This document shows, in pieces, positions 58,661-64,000 of a stretch of DNA of 64,000 nucleotides; the first letter of the stretch is position 1, and each line of letters starts with the position of its first letter. Where the stretch lies: positions 2,480,001-2,544,000 of the forward strand of contig JAAHII010000001.1 of assembly GCA_010671905.1 (NCBI GenBank), in the 5' to 3' direction. The DNA comes from Leptolyngbya sp. SIOISBB. GTDB taxonomy: Bacteria; Cyanobacteriota; Cyanobacteriia; Phormidesmidales; Phormidesmidaceae. The notes beneath the pieces are model-generated. The model was not told the DNA's origin. It saw only the letters and a list, made by a program, of their open reading frames with translations, and did not search any database. The position numbers and the translations under genes were made by a program.

Positions 58661-59863
58661 ATGAATCTGGATTGGCTGCAACCAGCAGAGCGGGTTCGGC
58701 GTCTGCCCCCCTACGTGTTTGCCCGATTAGATGAACTGAAGGCCAGCGCTAGGGAACGGGGACTTGACCTGATTGATTTGGGGATGGGTAATCCTGATGG
58801 CCCCACCCCCCAGCCCGTGATCGATGCGGCTCGTGCAGCGGTTCAAGACACTGCTAATCATGGCTATCCCCCTTTCGAGGGGACAGGTAGCTTTCGGGAG
58901 GCGATTACGCGCTGGTATCAACGGCGCTATGGCGTGAGTCTCGATTCCAATGGGGAAGCGTTGCCGCTGCTGGGATCGAAGGAAGGACTGGCTCATTTAG
59001 CCATGGCTTATATCAATCCCGGTGATACCGTATTGGTGCCCACCCCTGCATATCCGGCCCATTTTCGGGGTCCCGCGATCGCTGATGGCAACATTTACGA
59101 CTTGCCCCTAACTGCCGAAAATAACTGGCTCATCGACATTGCTGCCATTCCGGAATCGGTGGCGCGCGAGGCGAAAGTCCTCTTTTTCAACTATCCCAAC
59201 AATCCTACGGCGGCGACGGCACCGCGTGAATTTTTTGAAGAGATTGTGGCCTTTGCCCGGCATTACGAAATCATGCTGGTGCATGACCTTTGCTATGCCG
59301 AACTCGCCTTCGACCACTACCAACCGACCAGCCTGCTAGAAATTCCGGGTGCCAAGGACATTGGCGTGGAGTTTCACACCCTTTCCAAGACGTACAACAT
59401 GGCCGGCTGGCGCGTGGGTTTTGTGGTGGGTAATCGCCACATCATTCAGGGCCTGCGGACGCTGAAGACCAATCTCGACTACGGCATCTTTTCGGCCTTG
59501 CAAAAGGCGGCTGAAACCGCGCTACAGCTACCAGACAATTATCTGGAAGAGGTGCAAACTCGCTATCGCACCCGCCGCGATTTTCTCATGCAAGAATTTG
59601 CGTCACTGGGGTGGGAAGTGACGAAGACCCGCGCCACGATGTACCTCTGGGTAGCTTGTCCGCCAGGCATTTCTTCCACCGACTTTGCCCTTTCCGTAAT
59701 GGAACAAACCGGTGTCGTATTTACTCCCGGTAATGCCTTTGGTCGGGGCGGTGAAGGCTACTTCCGAGTCAGTCTGATTGCCGATTGCGATCGCCTCGGC
59801 GAAGCCATGAATCGACTGCGCAAGGCCAATATCACCTTTGGGCCAGTCGCTGCCAAAGTTTAA
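58661..59863 (+). CDS. Class I/II aminotransferase (LL-DAP/aspartate type)
   Basis: The 400-residue PLP enzyme opens with PPYVFARLDELKASARERG and LIDLGMGNPDGPTP. The PLP lysine is in HTLSKTYNMAGWRVGFVVGN, with NYPNNPTAATA and the substrate-carboxylate Arg in GYFRVSLI. The overall sequence resembles the cyanobacterial aspartate aminotransferase and LL-diaminopimelate aminotransferase group; distinguishing them needs a tree. Length and motifs are complete. A GAGAGGA precedes the ATG. Confidence 0.9.
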   Translation: MNLDWLQPAERVRRLPPYVFARLDELKASARERGLDLIDLGMGNPDGPTPQPVIDAARAAVQDTANHGYPPFEGTGSFREAITRWYQRRYGVSLDSNGEALPLLGSKEGLAHLAMAYINPGDTVLVPTPAYPAHFRGPAIADGNIYDLPLTAENNWLIDIAAIPESVAREAKVLFFNYPNNPTAATAPREFFEEIVAFARHYEIMLVHDLCYAELAFDHYQPTSLLEIPGAKDIGVEFHTLSKTYNMAGWRVGFVVGNRHIIQGLRTLKTNLDYGIFSALQKAAETALQLPDNYLEEVQTRYRTRRDFLMQEFASLGWEVTKTRATMYLWVACPPGISSTDFALSVMEQTGVVFTPGNAFGRGGEGYFRVSLIADCDRLGEAMNRLRKANITFGPVAAKV

Positions 59864-59917
59864 GAACAGGCAGAATCGATGATGTAGTGCGATCGCTTCA
59901 TTTCTTCAAAAGCTGAT

Positions 59918-61161
59918 ATGAAACTTCTCGCTAAGCGGATGTTATTGATCGCGCTTTCGGTAGCTTCTGCAATCACCCTAATTTTCTCTCACTCTGCTGA
60001 AGTACAAGCCAGAGATAACGATAATCAGACATTTCTGGACTGGTGCCTGCAATACGATGAGCTACCAGAAGCGACTCAATACAGTGTGCAATATCTCCTG
60101 GCAAATGCGGACACAGATGATTGCCACGAAGCAAACGAGACACTGACGACTCAGACTAAGCTGAGAAAGCGAGGACCTGCTGTTAGAGAGGCGACTTCCA
60201 GCCATTCGCCTCTCTAACAGCAGTGACTGATATTGAGTTCAGACTAGCGGTTCGAGACTCTCCTAGCATTGATTTCACGCCTCTTGCTAACCTGCCTGCT
60301 TTAACACGACTTAAAGTACAGGGAAAAGTCCATGATCTGACACCGTTTTCAGTCCTAGAAGATGTAGAAGAATTGTCAATTACATCTTATGCATCCAGCG
60401 GTGATCCTAGCCTTCAGGATTTATCGCCCCTTACCTCGCTTGGCAGCCTAAAATGGCTTCGGATCGATACACCGAATGGAGCCATTAGTGAGTTAGCACC
60501 CCTTGCAGAGTTGAGACATTTAGAGGAACTGAGGATTTTCGGGGAACATGACATCAGCGACTTGAGCCCGATCGCTACCTTGAATCGTCTAAGAATTTTG
60601 AATTTAGGTGCAAATCCGCTTCACGAGTTGCAGCCGCTTCACGATTTATCTGCTCTAACTGAATTCAGCATCTCACAAAGCGAGGTGAGTGATTTATCGC
60701 CTTTGCAGGAACTATCTCAACTGCGTGATCTGCGGATTGCTCATAACCAGGTCAGTGACCTGTCGCCCTTATCTGAACTCCGAGATTTGACAGAGGTAAG
60801 TCTAAATGGCAATCAGATTAATGATCTCAGTCCACTGCAGACCTTGAGTAACCTCCAGAAGCTGAATGCATCTGAAAATCAAATCACCGACATTACCCCG
60901 CTGGCAAACTTAACTGAATTAGAGGGCATCAACTTAACCGACAACCGCATCAGTGACCTGAGCGCTCTTGCAAATCTTGACCAACTGCAGTTCTTGGCCA
61001 TTAGCGGCAACCCCATTACGGATTTGTCACCGCTGTCTGGACTCACCAATCTCGAATATTTGGAGATTCCTAGTGATCCGGATTTGGATCTCAGTCCCCT
61101 AGAGGCTCTGTTTGAGCAGGGCAATCTACGGATTCGACAAGGACGATGTGGGCGTTGTTAA
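59918..61161 (+). CDS. Secreted leucine-rich repeat protein, apparently frameshifted
   Basis: The first frame gives a signal peptide (basic MKLLAKRM, hydrophobic LLIALSVASAITLIF) and a short domain with two Cys (FLDWCLQYDELPEATQYSVQY, DDCHEANETL). The second frame, open from 60187, gives about ten LRR units of 22 residues such as LTEVSLNGNQINDLSPLQTL. The repeats already begin upstream of any good start codon (DFQPFASLTAVTDIEF at 60193), so the two frames look like one gene of about 413 residues with a shift near 60190. LRR proteins of this internalin-like type bind proteins outside the cell. The break lies inside an 18-bp perfect inverted repeat, so a genuine disruption is also possible. Confidence 0.75.
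60177..60223. repeat. Perfect 18-bp hairpin inside the LRR gene
   Basis: CTGCTGTTAGAGAGGCGA (60177-60194) is the exact reverse complement of 60206-60223, with an 11-base loop. It coincides with the point where the LRR reading frame changes. Confidence 0.8.
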
Positions 61162-61253
61162 GTGAGTTCAGGGTGCAATCGCGCCTTACTATTAGATAGA
61201 TTGCGGCCAGAAAGTCTAGCTTTCATTATCACGATAAAACGGAGCAGCATGTC

Positions 61254-61442
61254 ATGTTTAACATTGGCTGGACGGAAGTCATCTTAGTTCTCGGCGTGGG
61301 GCTGCTCATCTTCGGCCCGAAGAAGATTCCGGAACTCGGTCAAGCCTTGGGCAAAACCTTGCGGATTGTCAAAGATGAGCTAAACACTACCGATGTTGAA
61401 GAGACTGCCTACATCGAAGAGGAAGACGAAGAGCGCGCTTAA
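61254..61442 (+). CDS. tatA: Twin-arginine translocase subunit TatA/TatE
   Basis: The 62-residue protein has the TatA form: a short N-terminal stretch MFNIGWTEV, one membrane helix VILVLGVGLLIFGP, and the hinge with amphipathic helix KKIPELGQALGKTLRIVKDEL, then an acidic tail. TatA oligomers form the conduit for folded twin-arginine proteins such as the PhoX protein encoded at 24914-27121. Cyanobacterial TatA is often longer, so this is a short form. It is followed by a hairpin and a heptad repeat. Confidence 0.93.
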   Translation: MFNIGWTEVILVLGVGLLIFGPKKIPELGQALGKTLRIVKDELNTTDVEETAYIEEEDEERA

Positions 61443-61449
61443 AAAATCC

Positions 61450-61470
61450 TGGACTCGAAACCTGAGTCCA
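61450..61470 (+). terminator. Short hairpin after tatA
   Basis: TGGACTC (61450-61456) and GAGTCCA (61464-61470) form a 7-bp stem with a 7-base loop, 8 bases after the tatA stop. The following sequence is A- and C-rich rather than T-rich. Confidence 0.5.
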
Positions 61471-61504
61471 AAACCCAAAACCCAGAACCTGAAACCTAAA
61501 GCCT
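61456..61504. repeat. STRR-like heptanucleotide repeat
   Basis: Seven consecutive 7-base units run in phase, including AAAACCC (61470-61476), AAAACCC (61477-61483), AGAACCT, GAAACCT and AAAGCCT (ending 61504). Degenerate heptads like these resemble the short tandemly repeated repetitive (STRR) sequences described in cyanobacteria. The tract lies in the convergent gap between tatA and ftsX. Confidence 0.65.
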
Positions 61505-61556
61505 AACTCTTCAACCTGCTTTGCCTCACCTTGCCCATCGAAACTCCTAGGTTTCC

Positions 61557-62459
61557 CTAACGCAGTGCATATTTACGCACGGCTACCAGACTGCCTAAGA
61601 GACCGATGATGCAGCCTAAGCCCAGTAAAGAAACCGGCAACAGAAGGGTTTGTCGAGGGCTGAGTTGGAGGCCGTTCATGACAAATTGAATGAAGTCTGG
61701 CTGTTGATTCACCAGTTCATACAAAAACTGATGGATACCGGCCAGCAAGCCCCAAGCGACTCCTGCACCGACCAGACCAAAAAAAGCGCCTTGAAGAATG
61801 AACGGTAGGTAGATCCAGGCGTTAGTTGCACCGACGAGCTGCATGACCTCAATTTCTTGGCGGCGAGCCATCACGATCAAGCGAATGGTGGTGGTGATGA
61901 CCGCGATCGCGGTCAAACTCAAAACGCCGATCACAAAAAAGCTTGACCAGCGTAGCCCCTGATTGAGCTGCTCAATGCGCTTCACGGCTTCGTCGATGTA
62001 CAGTACATCGCTGACACCCTGCATGTTTCGCAATTGTGAGGCCAGCTGGGGCACATTTTCTGAGCGATTCGCTTTCACTCGCAGCGCATCTACCAGAGGG
62101 TTGCCCTTCAGCTGTTCTGTGGCCCCGGCAATATCCGAAATTCCTAAATCAGCGACCAACTGTTCCCAAGCCACCTCTTTGGAGATGGATTCGACATTGG
62201 TCACTTCTGGCAAGGCAGCGACGGTATCACTGAGCGAAGTCGCTTGAACGCCACTGTCTAGATAGACCGAGACTTCGAGTTGGCTACCAAACTGGTTGAG
62301 CAAGCCTTCGAGTTGCCAACTGGCTTGCAAACTAATGCCAAATAAAAATAACAGCACCGTCATGGTGCTAATCGCGGCCCAGTTCATCCAGCCGCCCCGC
62401 CGCAACCCTAGGAGGGTTTCGCGAATTAAATAATCAGCTTTAGTGAAAGCCTTAAACAT
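61557..62459 (-). CDS. ftsX: Cell division ABC transporter permease FtsX
   Basis: FtsX with FtsE regulates peptidoglycan hydrolases at the division site. From the ATG at 62459 (a second ATG lies one codon upstream) the protein has 300 residues. A first membrane span (ISTMTVLLFLFGISLQA) is followed by an extracellular loop with VSVYLDSGVQATSLSDTVAAL, and three more spans lie in the C-terminal FtsX domain (IVMARRQEIEVMQLVGATNAWIYLPF marks its start). ftsE is not adjacent. The M23 peptidase encoded at 11796 is the type of enzyme FtsX is known to activate, though a link is inference. Confidence 0.94.
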   Translation of the reverse strand: MFKAFTKADYLIRETLLGLRRGGWMNWAAISTMTVLLFLFGISLQASWQLEGLLNQFGSQLEVSVYLDSGVQATSLSDTVAALPEVTNVESISKEVAWEQLVADLGISDIAGATEQLKGNPLVDALRVKANRSENVPQLASQLRNMQGVSDVLYIDEAVKRIEQLNQGLRWSSFFVIGVLSLTAIAVITTTIRLIVMARRQEIEVMQLVGATNAWIYLPFILQGAFFGLVGAGVAWGLLAGIHQFLYELVNQQPDFIQFVMNGLQLSPRQTLLLPVSLLGLGCIIGLLGSLVAVRKYALR

Positions 62460-63187
62460 CACATCAACCAGGGATAGCAGGAAACGATTGCGAGTACCTT
62501 AGTTCTAAAAGATGAGCACTGAGCGGTGACGCCTCATGATTCTAGAATCTCGGCACTGCCATGAGCGATCTTTTGTAACTTGTCTGTACTGTCAACACCC
62601 TGGACATCGCGCTGCATCGTCGATGGTTCAGACTCCATCACGACTACATAGAGTGTGGCTTAAACTACGTGGGAAATAGAGGCTTTGTCAAGCAGGCGCA
62701 GTGAAGGTTTACAGTGCGATCGCCCCGCTGTGAATTGCCCGGTTACCGCAGCGATGCATGGGTGAAACTGTGCTGATTTTTGCCATTGACAGCAACTTGT
62801 CTGGGGGTGAGATTGCGCGAGTCGGTCGCAAAAGTCGCGGCAAAATCATTGTGTTTCAGGATGGGCAATGACGACGTTCGACATCGATGATCGAGGCCGA
62901 ATTGCAACTCCTAGCCTGGGCTTAACCGGCTCAGTCGGCAGCGCGAAAGCGCCGGCAGCAAAATTCGTAACTTTCAGCCGTCATTGAGACCGATTTGGTT
63001 CCGGCAATCATTTCCCGACGATAACAGGCAAATTTGCCTGCAATTCAGTAAGCCTGATCGACGAGGCGCGATCGCGCCTCCGGCTCACGGCTAGGAGAAT
63101 GGCGGCAGAGTTTTGAGAAAAGTGCGCCACATCAGGGTTCTATTGCTACACTCTGAGACACTTAGACTGACTGTACTACTACTCACA
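62460..63187. other. Long intergenic region with palindrome and two micro-ORFs
   Basis: About 730 bp without a recognised gene. It holds two small frames that overlap as ATGA: 62758-62871 (37 codons, MGETVLIFAIDSNLSGG...) and 62868-62987 (39 codons, MTTFDIDDRGRIATPSLG...), and an 18-bp perfect palindrome at 63063-63080. The frames read like fragments of a real protein, possibly a decayed gene. Confidence 0.45.
63063..63080. other. 18-bp palindrome around a HIP1 core
   Basis: GAGGCGCGATCGCGCCTC is a perfect palindrome centred on a GCGATCGC octamer. Such extended HIP1 sites are common in cyanobacteria and need no regulatory explanation here. Confidence 0.6.
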
Positions 63188-64000
63188 ATGGCAACGCGCC
63201 GCCTTTATCGCAATCTTGCTGCTCAGCGTCGGCAACGTAAGCGCCGAGCTACGTTCTTTTCGATTTTGCTGATCGGGGGCGGGGCATTATTATTGCAGGC
63301 TTTTCAAATTGCTGCGGGCTACCTAGAAGTCCCGATCACGATAGGGACCATTCAAGTGGGCAAAACCCTGACTGAGAGTGCAACTCTCATCGGCCTACAG
63401 GATGTTAAATCGGCGAATGGGCGCCCCCAGATTTCTCCGTTGCCTCAAGCGCAAGAAGTTTGGGAATGTGATGTGGTCATAGTGGGGGGCACGCTGGGGG
63501 AGTCGCAGCGGCCAATCATGCGATGCGGGCGGGTGCTCAGACCTGCTTGATTGAAGTCACGCCTTGGCTGGGGGGGCAGGTGAGTTCTCAAGGAGTGTCG
63601 GCGATCGACGAGTCGCGCTCGATGCGACAGATGCAAAACTTTTCTGAAAGTTGGCGCGAGTTCAAACGTCTGATTCGGGGTCAACCTCTGAGATTACCGG
63701 GGTGGACGGGGATGAGCGATCGCCGATTCATTTACGAGACCAATAGCTGCTGGGTGGGCTCACTCTGTTTTTTGCCCAGGGCAGGAGCGAATGCCACTGA
63801 GCAATTGTTAAAAGCGGCCTTAGAAGCTTCACCCCAAAGTCGCTGGTCTACCTCTACCGCCTTTAAAGGGGCCGCTTTTGATACCTCAGGACGTAACATT
63901 ACCGCTGTGTACGCGGTGCAGCGCACCCCGAAGAATGACAACTATCTGCCTCGGGGACGCCTGTCTCAAGAACTGTATGACTGGTATGCCTGGTCGAGCA
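63188..64000 (+). CDS. FAD-dependent oxidoreductase, N-terminal part, frameshifted and cut by the window
   Basis: From the ATG at 63188 the protein begins with a basic segment (MATRRLYRNLAAQRRQRKRR) and a hydrophobic span (ATFFSILLIGGGALLLQAFQI), likely a signal or membrane anchor. The FAD-binding DVVIVGGTLGGVAAANHAMRA appears only if the five-G run at 63494-63498 is read as six G; otherwise the frame stops at 63550. Downstream sequence reads IEVTPWLGGQVSSQGVSAID and continues open to the window end. It fits the FAD_oxidored (PF12831-type) family. The substrate is unknown. The break is probably another homopolymer error. Confidence 0.8.

Overview
The window is chromosomal DNA from a cyanobacterium. 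It carries psbO, a RuBisCO activase with a small-subunit-like tail, a lumenal CYP38/TLP40-type cyclophilin, Ycf51, DUF2854, Rre1/Ycf29-like and NblR-like regulators, and a very high density of the octamer GCGATCGC (HIP1) typical of cyanobacteria. Gene order and repeats suggest a Leptolyngbya/Nodosilinea-type lineage, but that is only an impression. No phage, plasmid, CRISPR, rRNA or tRNA was recognised.

Layout. 0-11 kb: a partial membrane-anchored gene, DUF309, glmM, ftsH, an Rre1-like regulator, RuBisCO activase, NAD kinase, an NblR-like regulator, a YdcF-like protein and a frameshifted MscS channel. 11-18 kb: a probable ~100-nt small RNA or leader, a 45-residue ORF, an M23 peptidase bracketed by a 76-bp inverted repeat, glutathione reductase, ribosomal protein L28, an ACT protein and a rhodanese with a Cys-to-Ser change. 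18-33 kb: trpB-RNase D, a BI-1 protein, a GHL10-like glycosyl hydrolase, psbO, phoX with a three-repeat Pho box, ribF-moxR, surE, pheS and a HAD hydrolase. 34-48 kb: DUF2854, a DNA exonuclease, a large helical-repeat protein, efp-accB, CYP38-thiL, a ferredoxin/MBL fusion, an adenylate cyclase and glyS-murD. 48-64 kb: an unknown 356-residue protein, a three-gene signalling operon (FIST sensor, hybrid kinase, receiver plus pseudokinase), a glycosyltransferase, a lipoprotein, Ycf51, a polyol-type dehydrogenase, an aminotransferase, an LRR protein, tatA, ftsX and a partial FAD oxidoreductase.

A striking property is that eight genes (mscS, gor, psbO, pheS, the repeat protein, the receiver/pseudokinase gene with two breaks, the LRR protein and the terminal FAD oxidoreductase) are each broken by single-base shifts. 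Most lie at homopolymer runs and they go in both directions. Because psbO and pheS are among them, this is most easily read as homopolymer-length sequencing error, so these genes are annotated as whole genes with a frameshift.

The most interesting non-routine signals are the FIST/hybrid-kinase/pseudokinase operon, the Pho box at phoX, the promoter-to-terminator small RNA unit at 11.4 kb, alternative hairpins in the psbO leader, a three-copy 105-bp MITE-like repeat, the inverted repeat around the M23 gene, and a duplicated tail of the exonuclease gene flanking the helical-repeat gene.
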